DNA of 64,000 nt, from the NCBI RefSeq assembly GCF_004027225.2, contig NC_044296.2:5203943-5267942 (forward strand), written 5' to 3'. The DNA is from Strigops habroptila. Taxonomy: Eukaryota; Chordata; Aves; Psittaciformes; Psittacidae. Under the pieces are notes generated by a model. The model was not told the DNA's origin. It made no database searches and saw only the letters and a program-made list of their open reading frames with translations. The position numbers and the translations under genes were made by a program. Numbering within the stretch: the first letter of the stretch is position 1; each line of letters begins with the position of its first letter. This document shows positions 1 through 13,100 of this stretch, one piece after another.

Positions 1-47
1 AATCCATCAGCATCCCCAGCCAAAGGAGGCAGCACTGAAACGGTTTT

Positions 48-645
48 CATAGAATCATGGAATTTGGGTTGGAAGGGACCTTAAAGCTCCTCCAGCTCCA
101 ACCCCTGCCACGGGCAGGGACACCTTCCACTGGAGCAGGTTGCTCCAAGCCCCTGTGTCCAACCTGGCCTTGAACACTGCCAGGGATGGGGCAGCCACAG
201 CTTCTCTGGGCACCCTGTGCCAGCGCCTCAGCACCCTCACAGGGAAAAGCTTCTGCCTCAGAGCTCATCTCAATCTCCCCTCTGGCAGGTTAAAGCCATT
301 CCCCTTGGCCTGTCCCTCCATTCCTTGTCCAAAGCCCCTCTCCAGGTTTCCTGGAGCCCCTTTAGGCCCTGGAGCTGCTCTAAGGTCTCCCCTTCAGGAG
401 CCTTCTCTTCTCCAGGCTGCCCCAGCCCAGCTCTCTCAGCCTGGCTCCAGAGCAGAGCTGCTCCAGCCCTCGCAGCAGCTCCGGGGCCTCCTCTGGCCTC
501 GCTCCAGCAGCTCCACGTCCCTCTTGTGCTGTTGCCCCAGAGCTGGATCAGGGCTGCAGGGGGGGCTCCCCAGAGCGCAGCAGAGGGGCAGGATCCCCTC
601 CCTGAGCTGCTGCTCACGCTCTGGGGGTGCTCCCAGCACACAGTG
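48..645 (-). mobile_element. CR1 LINE 3' fragment, young type
   Basis: Starts on the plus strand with CATAGAATCATGG, the reverse of the CR1 3' terminal repeat ATTCTATG, and runs about 600 bases into the reverse-transcriptase-ORF end. It is nearly identical to the copies at 3028, 8513, 29368 and 55268. Confidence 0.92.
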
Positions 646-3027
646 GGGGGGTCTGCGCTGCAAGTTTTGGGCTCTCCATGTCCCAAGCCTTTGATGAGGA
701 ATCAAAGAATTCCTGATAACACCTATGGTAACACACCCATAGGGGCTTTCTGGGCAGCACCAGGACAGAGGGACAGAGTTTGGGTACCAGGCTGCTGAGA
801 TGTGGCAGGGAGGAACCGCAGCTTCACCCTGGCCACGGGCTGAAGTGAGCACCTTGTCTGGGCAAAACAAGGGGTTCTCAATAGGACCATCCTCGTGTCT
901 GAATCCAACCAGCCTCCTCCCATCTCACAGATCCTGGTAGATCTTCTCTGCCCTTTGCAAACTTCTCTCCTTGATCTGTAACAACAGGACAGTGGTTGGA
1001 CTCACTTGGCCAGGAGAGAATGCAAAGACTCAAGGGAGCTGAAGGAGAGGCTGCAGTTCTAGAGCAGCCCTGCAAGGGGGAGCTTCGAGCTGTGCTTCCC
1101 CAGCAGGCGGGCTCCTCCCTGTGTCCTTTTGCAATCCTTAGCACCACTACAGATTGTCTCACAGCTCCTGCTGGCTCCTTAGCTTTGAAATGAAACTTTT
1201 CTAGAGTTTCTGGAGGAAGGAACAAAACGAGCATGTCTTTCCCTCCTATTTATTTTCCTTCAAATTATGAGCAAGAGAATTAAATCCTGAATCCAGTCAG
1301 CAACTCGTCGAAACCAAGCTTTCATCCTTCGTAAGAGTACAGGAAACATTTGCCTAGCAAGTAGGAAGTATATCTGACAAGGAAAAGGCAGTATTCCTAT
1401 TACTTTGGGACAGGTCTCGGATACCTGCTATGAGAAATGAAGCTGCACCACAGCATCAAGGTAATTTAGCTCATTCATCTGTGCACTCCCCTTTTTCCTG
1501 TTGTGGAGGGACAACTGTGGGAATAAGGTTGTTTGCTCATAAGCAAGAAGCAAAAGCACCTCCAACCTTCAGAGACAGCGTGTGAAGGGGGAGTTAATGG
1601 TGCAAAGCTCAAGGAAAGCTCCTGCTCCGCAGGCAGGAGCTGCAGCCTTGGCCACAGCCTCTCACAATCCTCACACAGACACACAACAGCTCCTTGTGCT
1701 GCACAGCCCATGGTGGCACAGGAAGAGCTGCAGCTGAATATGGTAAATGTGAATAAAGGGGCTTCATTTCATGGCCTTCTCTGCTCAAGGGAATGTGAAG
1801 CTCAGCAGAACTAGAGCCATTTTAGTCAGGACTTATTAATTCATAAAAAAACCCCAATTTTTCCATTTCAGCCAGATTTCCAGCTCCTCCAGAGCAGTCC
1901 TGGGACACAGAACACAGGAGCACTTCCCCTTAAGGTTTCCAATTTTAGCTTCGCTTTCACAGAAATGAACCTCATGCAGCATGTACATGAGATGTCCCTC
2001 AACAGCTCCCCATGCACTGCAGTTACTGCATGTTTTGACAGCAGCACTCGTCAGGCACCCACTGCAACCACCACCCTCCCAGTGAAGGCTGCAGCACCAG
2101 CTCACCCTCTCCTGGCACCCAAGTCTGTGTAGGAGAGCTCCAAGGACCACCCTAATGCCAGGGGAATTTCATGAGAAATGCTCTGAGAAATCAGAGCATG
2201 AGATATAGCAGGGAAAGGGGCTGTGGCATTTCTGCTGCCAGCTTTTTGGGGTCCCACTATTCCTTCTCCAGCAGCTGTACTTCTTCCCTTCCCTTCCCAA
2301 AATCATGCTTCCCAGCAAGCAGCTGGAAAAGGGTATAGACAGGGCATGAGCACACACAGGGCTTTGAACAGGAAAGTTAAAATGAGGATCCAAACCCAAA
2401 ATCCCATCTGGAACATAGAAGAAAGGAATGGGAAACAGAGGGAAGTCCCTGGCATGGGAGCCCCAAGGGCACAGGGAGCAGCAGGGCAGGGACCTGCTCC
2501 CAACCCAGCAGCTCCTCAGGGCTTAGCTGGAAGCACTCACAGATGTGCTACACTGCGGAGTCACGGTTACTTTCCTGCTCTTCGGGACTCACCCCAAGCT
2601 CCTGGTTCCTCATCCAGCATGTCCCAAAAGATGTAATTGAGGCATCTGCAGGAAGCTCTTTCCCAGCAGGGATCAGTTCAACACCCAGAGAGTCAAGTGC
2701 AGGTTCCCACTAATTCCCAGCACCTCCAGCCCCAGGCAGCACAGCTCCAAAGGCACAGCAGTGGCCCAGGGCAGGCTGCCTGCCCAGCCTTGGCTCAGAA
2801 AAGCCCAGTGTGAGGGAGAACTCAGAGCTCTCCCCAGGGCTGGAGTGTTTCTTGTACACACCCTTCTGTGCTACTGACATCATTAGAATATTGTGTAGGA
2901 ATTTGTTCAGTTGTGGGCCACAGAGAACCCCAACAACCAAATGGTCAGTCTGCACCTCCTTTGGGCATGGCCAACCTGTGCAGCACAAAGCCTGGAGGGA
3001 CATGACAGCAGATTATTTATCACAGAA

Positions 3028-3557
3028 GCATAGAATGGTTTGGGTTGAAGGGACCTTAAAGCTCCTCCAGCTCCAACCCCTGCCACGGGCAGGGACACCT
3101 TCCACTAGAGCAGGTTGCTCCAAGCCCCTGTGTCCAACCTGGCCTTGAACACTGCCAGGGATGGGGCAGCCACAGCTTCTCTGGGCACCCTGTGCCAGCG
3201 CCTCAGCACCCTCACAGGGAAGAGCTTCTGCCTCAGAGCTCATCTCAATCTCCCCTCTGGCAGGTTAAAGCCATTCCCCCTTGTCCTGTCCCTCCATCCC
3301 TTGCCCAAAGCCCCTCTCCAGGGTTCCTGGAGCCCCTTTAAGCACTGGAGCTGCTCTAAGGTCTCCCCTTCAGGAGCCTTCTCTTCTCCAGGCTGCCCCA
3401 GCCCAGCTCTCTCAGCCTGGCTCCAGAGCAGAGCTGCTCCAGCCCTCGCAGCAGCTCCGGGGCCTCCTCTGGCCTCGCTCCAACAGCTCCACGTCCCTCT
3501 TTTGTTGTTGCCCCAGAGCTGGATGCAGGACTGCAGTGGGGGTCTCACAGAGCAGGG
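3028..3557 (-). mobile_element. CR1 LINE 3' fragment, young type
   Basis: About 530 bases starting CATAGAATGGTTTGGG; the 5' end fades after CTGGATGCAGGACTGCAG. It aligns base for base with most of the copy at 48-645. Confidence 0.92.
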
Positions 3558-3942
3558 TAGGGGGGGTCTACTATTTAGAGATCTATTATTTAGGGGGTTA
3601 AACATTTTCCAGATGGGTACCAATTCTGTGTTTCTTCTTGAAAATAGGAATAGGCACCATCACTGGACCACTGCCTGCCCCCAGCACCAGACCTTCCCAC
3701 CCAGCTCTGCACCCTGGTACATGACACCTCGGGGAACACTGTTCCTATGTCAATCTGGAAAGCAGATGATGAGGAAGTGGTTTCTCATTCTCAGCAAGCA
3801 GCTCTCATTTGAAGTAAATTAAATGGACCTTCAAAAGAAAGAGCTCAAGGTTTTCTCCCAGGGGGAGGTAGGAACATGGAGTGAGCCAGGACTTCCATCT
3901 CCTTTCTGAACAGAAAGGCAGCCCTGGGCAGCAGCCACTTAC

Positions 3943-4152
3943 CAGCGTCCAAAGGACGTAGATTGTGAAAAGTGCTATCGTTAGTGCTATGAGTCCGATG
4001 GCCTCCAGCCGGCTGTTGAACTGCAAATGATCCTGGGCTCCACGCAGACACAGCCAGCCCGAGATGGCAGCCAGGGGAGTGATGAACAGGAAACACACCA
4101 TGTCACAGAAGAGTGTCCTCTTCTCATTGCGGGGACCGGGATCCTTCAGCCA
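3943..4152 (-). CDS. MARCHF2: MARCHF2 transmembrane exon
   Basis: 210 bases in phase 0 at both ends, residues 125-194. It starts [14 protein letters not shown] and carries two membrane segments separated by a short polar loop ([15 protein letters not shown]). The acceptor is CTCCTGCAG and the donor GTAAGT. It is nearly identical to human MARCH2 through [12 protein letters not shown]. Confidence 0.95.
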
Positions 4153-7100
4153 CTGCAGGAGGGAAGGGGAAAAGGGCATTAGGCAGCAGCATTCGGAAGC
4201 ACACAGCGTGCGAGCAGGACAGGATGGCTATGGTGGTAAGCTCTCACGTGCTCTCTGCAGTCTGTATGGACCTGGTGCATACACTTAACTCACACAAAAC
4301 TTAACAAAAATAGAGAGCATCAAGGGTATTTATAACAACCAACGAGGGAAAGGGAAGAGACAACTGAAGAATATCATAGAATTATAGACTGGTTTGGGTT
4401 GGAAGGGACCTTAAAGCTCATCTAGTTCCAATCCCCTGCCATGGGCAGGGACACCTTCCACTAGAGCAGGTTGCTCCAAGCCCCTGTGTCCAACCTGGCC
4501 TCTGACAGGTCTTGGACTGAACTTCAAGAGAAACATATCCAGGACTCTGCAACTGGTGTAGGGACGATGGGAAACGAGGGCACTGGGGCCTGTGGCCAGG
4601 CTGAGCTGTAAGAGAGCCCATTCTGGTGTATTCCTTCCTGTTTTCAGGCTTGCTTTCTTGCCTCCCAGGCACAAAATGATCTGCAGCACTTTGCTCTGTG
4701 TTACCAAGAAGCTTTGCAGGCTCGTCCCTCTTGCAGCTCTCAAAAATCAGCAGGTTGCAGAGCTTAGGAAGCTCTGTTGCAGGAAGGTTTCCCTCAACAG
4801 GCAAGCTCTAAATGTTCAACTACTTTCAGGAGTCCCGACTTGCTTCCAGTGTGGATTCATTTTAGCTACTTGACTTTAATAGCAGCAATTGTTCTAGTTT
4901 TCCTGGGATTCTGCTATTTTCAGCCCTTCCTTTCCTTTTTTTAGAACAGTGCTTTCTGTGGTTCCTACCAATACCCAGAGTTGTTACAGCACATTTTTAG
5001 TGGGAGTTCTTTACAGTGGATGGGTTGCTGGATCCTTCCTTCTTTCCTGCACAAGGATGACTGGTCTCAATTAGGATTTAAAACTAACCAAATAAATAAA
5101 ACTAATTGGAGAACATGATTGAAAAGGCACAGTCAGAGCAGGGGAGGGAATATGCCCGTGGCAACCAGGCATGTCTTACCCATGCCTCGTGCCAGCCCTC
5201 GTGCCCACTTTTGAACAGGCAGGATGAAAAAGGACCCACCTGAGAACTATGCACACGAAGCTCCTCCTTGGCAGGGGCAGGGGAAGCCAGAGTTCAAACA
5301 GCAACACAGAAGGGGTGGTGGCAGGTATGCAAGAAATTTGTGAGGCCACACAGGTCAAAATGGAGCACAGGTAAGCTGAGCACGTGGCTGGCCAGAAAGA
5401 CAAGCAGAAAGTGTTGACCCAAGGGGAGGGTGGAGGGTGCACACAAGTCAGAGCAAACTAACGTGAGGGATGTACAAGACACAGCGTCTCTGGCCTTGAA
5501 CACTGCCAGGGATGAGGCAGCCACAGCTTCTCTGGGCACCCTGTGCCAGCGCCTCAGCACCCTCACAGGGAAGAGCTTCTGCCTTATATCTAACCTAAAT
5601 CTCCCCTGTTTAAGTTTGAACCCATTCCCCCTTGTCCTATCATTACAGTCTCTGATGAAGAGTGTCTCTGCAGCATCCTTGTAGCCCCCTTCAGACCCTG
5701 GAAGCTGCTCTGAGGTCTCCACGCAGCTTCTCTTCTCCAGGCTGAACAGACCAATTTCTCTGTCTTCATCTGGGAGGTGCTCCAGCCCCCTTAACATCCT
5801 TGTGGCCTCCGCTGGAAGAATCTCAGGGACTGGAGGCAGAAAGGTATTTCACTGCATGTTATTCTATTTATATTCCTTGCGAACTTTGAAACTCCTTCTT
5901 CCTCCCCAAGATGGGAGCCAAACATGTAAAGGCAGGAAGCAAATTAATTTCCTTTTGAAGTAGTTGATTTACTTTGACAGTATGCACTGACACAGTAACA
6001 ACCAGAACACAATCAGGCACCCAAAGGGCGCGGGGCTCCTGGCACAGCAGCACACCAGTGCACACAGGATTAAAATAAACCTTGCAAACAATCCATAAAG
6101 TGGTCTGTCAGCTTAAACAACTTGTGTGGGGAAAACTATCAAGTAAACATGGGAAAGCAACAAAAGCACAACTTGGTCTTCTTCCAGGCCAAATCCAAAT
6201 AACAACTGCTTCCATGCTGCAATCATGCGAGAGACTAAAGGGAAAGAGGTAGAGCTGGCTGCTTGCTGCCCAAGGAGAGAGGAGCTGCAGGAGTGCTAGG
6301 AATGGTGGACAGGAGAGGAACTGACCCAAGCAGCGCTGCAGGTCACCAGGACACTTTTCTATACAGCAGCAAGTGCTTCTGTGGTTGATGTCACCACAGG
6401 AAATGCCGTGACATGCCCAAATACAAGACCAAGGCACTGCCAGCAGCTGCACCTCGGAGAGACCCAACCGGCAGGGTCCTCGGAGCACAGACGGGGCTGG
6501 ACAGAGTGGTGAAGATGGACACAGAACGAAGAGACTAGTGCTGACAAGTGCCAAGAGTGCAGGGATGAATTATTTTCAGTGCTGACCCCAAAGAGGCCAT
6601 TCTAGATTTGCAGAGCAGGGCCAGGGACTACACAGAGAAATAGCAAGAGGATCTAGGGTGGGATGTGAGAAGAGCATCTCCAGACAGCAAATGCAAGCAA
6701 AGACAGAAAGGTCCCTGCCCATGGCATGGGAGGTGGAACTGCATGAGCTTTAAGGTCCCCTCCAACCCAAACCAATCTGTGGTTCTATGAAGAGACGAGA
6801 GGAATGGAACTCAGCTAGAGGCAAGAGGGATTTGGTTTTCACTAGATAGAGGAATCAAACTTGCACTGGGAAAAGAGAGACACAAGCTAGGGAATGGGGT
6901 AGAGGAGCACAGACCAGACAGAGGATGGTGCAGGGAGTTCAGCAGAAGAGTTCAAGGAAAGCCCAGGAAGAAAGTCAGCCTGCAAAGAAGATAAGGCTGG
7001 AGGAAGGGTGGGGGAGAGCTGCCACCACAGCTCAGTTCTCTGAACTGGAGGGGGGGCACCCAGAGGCAACGTTTCTACTCCTCATAACATAAGCAGGAAT

Positions 7101-10100
7101 GGCAATATCATCACTATTGCTCCCTGCAAAGTTCACTTTGCTTGTACCCAGCAGCATCTCCCACGGCCATGAGGGACTAGTGAGAGGCAGCAGAAAGACT
7201 ACACATGGCAGACCTGTGGAAGGTGACCCACACTCCAGCATGACCCAAACAGCCAAGGAGAATTTCAAAGATGCTTTCTTGCAGCCAACAGTTGTGTTTG
7301 GAAGTGGTATCTTCCCTATAAGACAAAAAAAATAACCCACTGCACTATGAATGCACTGTAACCTATGGTTTGAACATTTCATCTGCATATCTACTGCTGA
7401 AGTCTTCCAGGTAACACAGAAATGTATTTTTTAGTCAAAAAGGCTATGCCAGTCATGCTGGGTAAAGCCTCGTGGATTGAGATCACTTCCCTGTAAAGAT
7501 ATGGATGCACATTAAGCTAACGGTGTGGGAAAATTGAGTACTGGAAAATCATCCCTCTCCAAGGCTTGGCCACCTTATCCTCTGCTGGGTCATGCTCCTC
7601 AATGGAGAGCCCCAATTCACAACCTCTTGTGCTGGAGACCCTTTCAGAGAGCCAAGAGAAGCCACTCTGTCCTTTCACAGCACAGTGAGCTGGCTGCAGA
7701 CGCTGCCCGGGCACCCGTGGCTGCAGGTCCACTCTCCATCTTCACCTGCAGTGGTTCAAAACATGCCCCCAAAAAACCATTCAGCCCATCCACCTCGCAG
7801 CCTGACAGGTAACCAAAGCCTTCTGTGGGGCTTTTGTTCCAGCTTTCAACCAGCTTCTGGTTAAAAAACCCCAACTGAACTGCAGGAGAGATCCTCCCCA
7901 CACCATGGGCCAGCCCGGAGCTGGCTCCAGGCTCAGACAAGTCCCCAGCTCCTGGTTCAGAGATCAAGCATGCTGGCAGAGAACACTGTTACTATTTTTA
8001 CATTGAACAAACCACAACATAAATAAATGGGTGCTTAAAGAACATAAACCAAAATCCAACTCTACTAAAAAATTCTCTTTAATCCATGCTGAACAAGGAG
8101 GCTGCCTTCCCTCCCTAAAGGAGGCTGTTGGATATCACAGCGATAGGTGCCCCAGAGAAGCTCTTGGGCAAATGAATCCTTTGGTCTTGTGAGCAGGGGT
8201 ACAAGGGCATACAACAGCCACACAGGATAAACCGCATTAGCTATTGGGCATCTTTCACCCCAACCTGTGAACATGTAAAGACCACACTGTAATGTAGATA
8301 TACAAAAGGACTGAAGTGAAAATAAGGCAATTCTGGATGTGGCAGTTCCTGATTTCCAAGAACTTTGTGCAGCTTCTGCAGAAGCATTTTGACTCGATCA
8401 TGTCACATCCCCACAGCTCTCACCAAAACGTCTCCTCCAGTCCCCAGGCAGCTCTCAGCCTCCCTCCTCCTGAAGGCTTTTCAAACACACACAGACAGAG
8501 CTGGATTGTCATGGAGCTGCATCCCCAGAGCGTGAGCAAGGGAGGGGATTCTCCCCGCCTTGCTGTGCTCTGGGGAGCCCCCCCCTGCAGTCCTGATCCA
8601 GCTCTGGGGCAGCAGCACAAGAGGGACGTGGAGCTGCTGGAGCGAGGCCAGAGGAGGCCCCGGAGCTGCTGCGAGGGCTGGAGCAGCTCTGCTCTGGAGC
8701 CAGGCTGAGAGAGCTGGGCTGGGGCAGCCTGGAGAAGAGAAGGCTCCTGAAGGGGAGACCTTAGAGCAGCTCCAGTGCTTAAAGGGGCTCCAGGAAACCT
8801 GGAGAGGGGCTTTGGACAAGGGCCTGGAGGGACAGGACAAGGGGAATGGCTTTAACCTGCCAGAGACTCAGATGAGCTCTGAGGCAGAAGCTCTTCCCTG
8901 TGAGGGTGCTGAGGTGCTGGCACAGGGTGCCCAGAGAAGCTGTGGCTGCCCCATCCCTGGCAGTGTTCAAGGCCAGGTTGGACACAGGGGCTTGGAGCAA
9001 CCTGCTCTAGTGGAAGGTGTCCCTGCCCGTGGCAGGGGTTGGAACTGGAGGAGCTTTAAGGTCCCTTCCAACACAAACCATTCTAACAATCCCCAAACAC
9101 AAGAAGCTACAAATAATTCACATCCCAAGGCCTCTGACAGCGACAGGTAATGGTTTGAGGGGTCTATTCCTCTCTGAAAACACAGTGGCAGTTCTCTATG
9201 AGGCTTATTAAATGCTGCCCACCCATCACCTCCCAGTGCTCACAGATGGCTTGTTGGTCACCATACCCATACAGACCCCAGCTCAGAGGAGCTCTTCACA
9301 GATTTCAACAGGGATTAAAGTTTGATTGTCCCAGGCTGCTCACTCATCCACCTTGGAGACAAGTAGGTTCACAGCAAACCCTTGACCTCGTGTCCCAGCA
9401 AGCTCCTCTTGCCAGCTGGATGCATGGACATCTGCGGCAGAGGAGAAGCTCTTCCAACACACACCAGTCTTTGAGCTTTTCTTCAAGTATGCAGTTTTCT
9501 AAACCTGGACTTGTTATGAGGTGCTACAGCATCCTTGGACTATGGCTTCAACACACTTCCCCATGTTTGTTTTTGGCCGTGAATAACTTACCAGCTCTTA
9601 AGCTAAACCATCTGAAACCTGCACTCCAAGTTTGGCCTGCATTAGCCTTAGCAAGCTCCCTGTGACTGGGCTTGCCTGCAGTGTGTCCTCAAAGTCAAGA
9701 CACAGCCCTTCCCAAATGCTTGAAAGCAGTGGTTTTCAACCTCTGAAACAACCATTTGAGAGGTTTTTGGTCAAAGAGCCATTTTATCTATTTTAGCCAG
9801 CTGGGAGAGATAAGGCTCAGACAGCACTAACCACTGATGTAATGCTCTCCTCCAAACTGCTGAATACATGGCTTGGTTTAGCACTGTAGTCTAAAGCCTT
9901 CCCCTGTCTGGGGCTGTCAAGTCAATGACCGTCAGTTGTAAATTGAACAATCATTAAAACTGGGTATTGATTTTGCAAAGGGAGGCTTGAATCCTTGCCC
10001 AGTTGGGGGGCTCTGTTCCCCTCCAAGGCTCGCCGGGCACCCAGAGGAGATGGGAGTGTGGGAAGAAGAGCTGGGACTGCAGGAAGGACGAGGGGGCAGG

Positions 10101-13100
10101 TATCGCTGTGGGAAGGGAAAGGAAATAACCTCTAAATTGATGGGAATGGAAACAGAGATGGGAAAAGCAACTTCAAATTCCAGTTGTGACGCGGCTTTAA
10201 TCTAACTGATAGAGCAAGGGGAAGGAGAGAGCGGACAAGAGCAGTCCCAGAATTAACCCCTGCCTCCCCACACACCCCCTTCTGGTGGCAGGCACCAACA
10301 AACCTCTGGTAGCTGGCAGGTAACAGGAATCTGTTGGTAAAAATCAGCTCACAGAGCTCCTGCAGCCTCCCCTATGTCAGCACAGCAGCAGCAGCACTGC
10401 TCTGCACTGGTTTGAAATGCTATCAACAGGGAAAGCAACTTCTGAACCAAAACCCAGAGCCACATGCCACAGTCCCAACACAACCAGGGAGGCGTGTGAT
10501 GAAAAACCCTGCAGGGATTAGGGTGCACCCATACTTGCTTTGGCAGCTCCACATGACACTTCCCCACTTCTCTTATTGTTGATGGCTGGAGGACCGGGGG
10601 GGCTTCCGAAATTCTTATCTGTAAATCCCCACGTGCAGACTGATGCTTCTCTGCAGCTGCACATTGCGTGGAACACACAGCCAAGCCCAAGCTAGCAGCA
10701 AGGTGATGCAGGGAAGAGCCTGCCTGAGCTTTCACAGCAGTGAATGGGATCTGAATGGGGGGCAGGCAGCAGGACCTTGCTTTGACCTTCCAAGTTGGAC
10801 CTCAGGTGTGCTACCAACACCCTCCTGCAGCACTATCAGCCATATCAGCATTGCCTGCTGACCGGCCAACACAACTCACACACATTTAGACAGGTTAAAC
10901 TGTCTTCTAAAACAAACAGGCATGGCCCTTTGTGCTGTAACTCACTGATTTACTTATTCCTCTTTGGGGATGTGCACTTGAATTCTGAGGTCAGAAGATG
11001 GCCTGGTCCAAGCTGCCCTTGTTCCCAACATGTAAAGGGCCTCATTACAGGCAGCCACTATAAACTTGGGATGCCAAAGGAAGTCTGGGATGTGAGCAGA
11101 GCAGACTGCCTAAACAGGGAATGAAGAGAGCCTTGTGACAAACAACAAACCAGCCCAAACCAACCCACCAACTACAGCCTGGATTGTACTTTCCAGCTCC
11201 GGGAGGCTGAAGGACCCACCAGGAACCCGGTTCCCCTATGGTCAAAGCAAAGAGGAACATAGGAACTGAATGAGCCATATCCTGCTTTCTCCTTCAACTA
11301 GGGGGAACATAGGGCAGCAATGAGGCACCACAGCTCAGCAGGAAGGAGCAAGACCCAAAGGCTTTGAAGCACACGTCAAGGAAGGATGGGTCTTATATCA
11401 ACAGTATCAGAAATCATCACATCTCACTTTTTAGAGCAAAGCATGACAAGAAGTCACAGAATCACAGAATCCCAGCCTGGTTCGGGTTAGAGGGGACCTT
11501 AAGGCTCATCCAGGTCCAACGCCCTGCCACGGGCAGGGACACCTTCCACTAGAGCAGGTTGCTCCAAGCCCCTGTGTCCAACCTGGCCTTGAACACTGCC
11601 AGGGATGGGGCAGCCACAGCTTCTCTGGGCACCCTGTGCCAGCGCCTCAGCACCCTCACAGGGAAGAGCTTCTGCCTCAGAGCTCATCTCAATCTCCCCT
11701 CTGGCAGGTTAAAGCCATTCCCCATTGTCACACGCAAGGGAGCTGCAGTGTATCTACAAGTGCAATATGTTCTATGGTCCTGCAGCCTGCCACTCGTGAG
11801 TGGCACATGGGGGTCCACAGAGTTGCCCCAAACACCTCTACTGCATTTTTGCAATGACACCACTTGGTCTGATAAGAGACTTGATGTCTCTAAACAAACT
11901 GTTCTGTGTGAAGGCTAAGGAGGAGGAGGAGACAGCAAGAACCACAAGGACAGCAGGGCAAATCATTTTCTCTCTAATGGTAAGGAAATCAAAGTGAAGC
12001 AGGAAGAAAGCAGTACCTCTGTCAAAGGTCTCGGTCTTCTCTCTACAACAAATTCTGTGTGGCAGAGCTCACAGTAACTTGTGTTGGAGGAGGATAACCA
12101 TTTTTCCAGGCAGCTCTTGTGCACGGTGCCCAGTGTTCCTGTGCAGTCACACGGGGAAAGCAGTCCCTCCCCATTTCCACCTTCATGACAGATTCGACAG
12201 ATGGGACCATCACTAAAGAAGCAGACAAACAGAATGAAATCACTGTCAGAGCAGGCAGAACCATACAGCCACGCCACAGAACGGGTCTGAGCCCACCAAG
12301 CCCAGGAAGGGCACATGCACAGCAGGCAGCGCATGGCAGAGTGTGCCAGGCAAGAAACCGGTGTCAAGGGTGGGTGGAGGTGCCAGAGGTATTTGAGGTC
12401 AGTAAAATCTGGATTGTGCTGGTGAGCACCACAACAGCCAAGAGAAGCTGGCACATCAGCCTGGCCAGCTCAGCTGGCCACAGAAGGGACCACAGCACAC
12501 GTGTGCCGTGGTCTGCAGCTCTGCTCACAGACACTGACCTGAAACCAACCCTGGAGCACTGATGCAATCCCAAAGCAAAGCTGGGTGATCCACAGCGGTC
12601 ACAGCATGCCCCCAGCCACCTGCTCTAGTGGAAGGTGTCCCTGCCTGTGGCAGGGGGTTGGAGCTGGAGGAGCTTTAAGGTCCATTCCAACCCAAACCAG
12701 GCTGTGAGTCTATGATTCTATCTCACTTCCCACCTTTCAACCAGCCATTTCTTTCCTACAACCGTTCTCTTACATCCATAGTTGCACAGATTTGGGGTGG
12801 GAGGGAGGGTGAGAAGGGAACATCTTTATTTCAAACACCCTATTGCATGTCCTCTTGAAATCCAGGCGAGCTGTGTCTGCTGTCACCTTTTCCCAAACAC
12901 TGCTGACAGTACAAAAGCCCCACATCTCACAGTTCATACTCCACCGACTTTAAAAACACATTTGACAGCAAAAGAACTTTGTGGGATTGCAACACAATGG
13001 TCAGAACAAGCAATCTGCAAGCAGTAGCACTACCTCCATCAGTTTGCACAACCAGGCAAAGCAGAAAGCAAGAGCCAGACACAGAAAAATAGGGCAAGGA

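Larger units (their letters stand above)
1..3942 (-). other. MARCHF2 last intron (partial)
   Basis: Sequence between the donor at 3942 and the window edge. It contains two CR1 copies (48-645 and 3028-3557) and otherwise unique AT-richer sequence without a recognisable exon. The MARCHF2 C-terminal exon was sought here on the minus strand and not found. Confidence 0.7.
4153..12016 (-). other. MARCHF2 intron between RING and transmembrane exons
   Basis: 7.86 kb intron bounded by GTACTG and CTCCTGCAG. It holds CR1 fragments at 4374-4505, 5488-5820, 6708-6788, 8513-9095 and 11455-11724. No other exon, RNA gene or element was recognised in the remaining unique sequence. Confidence 0.8.
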
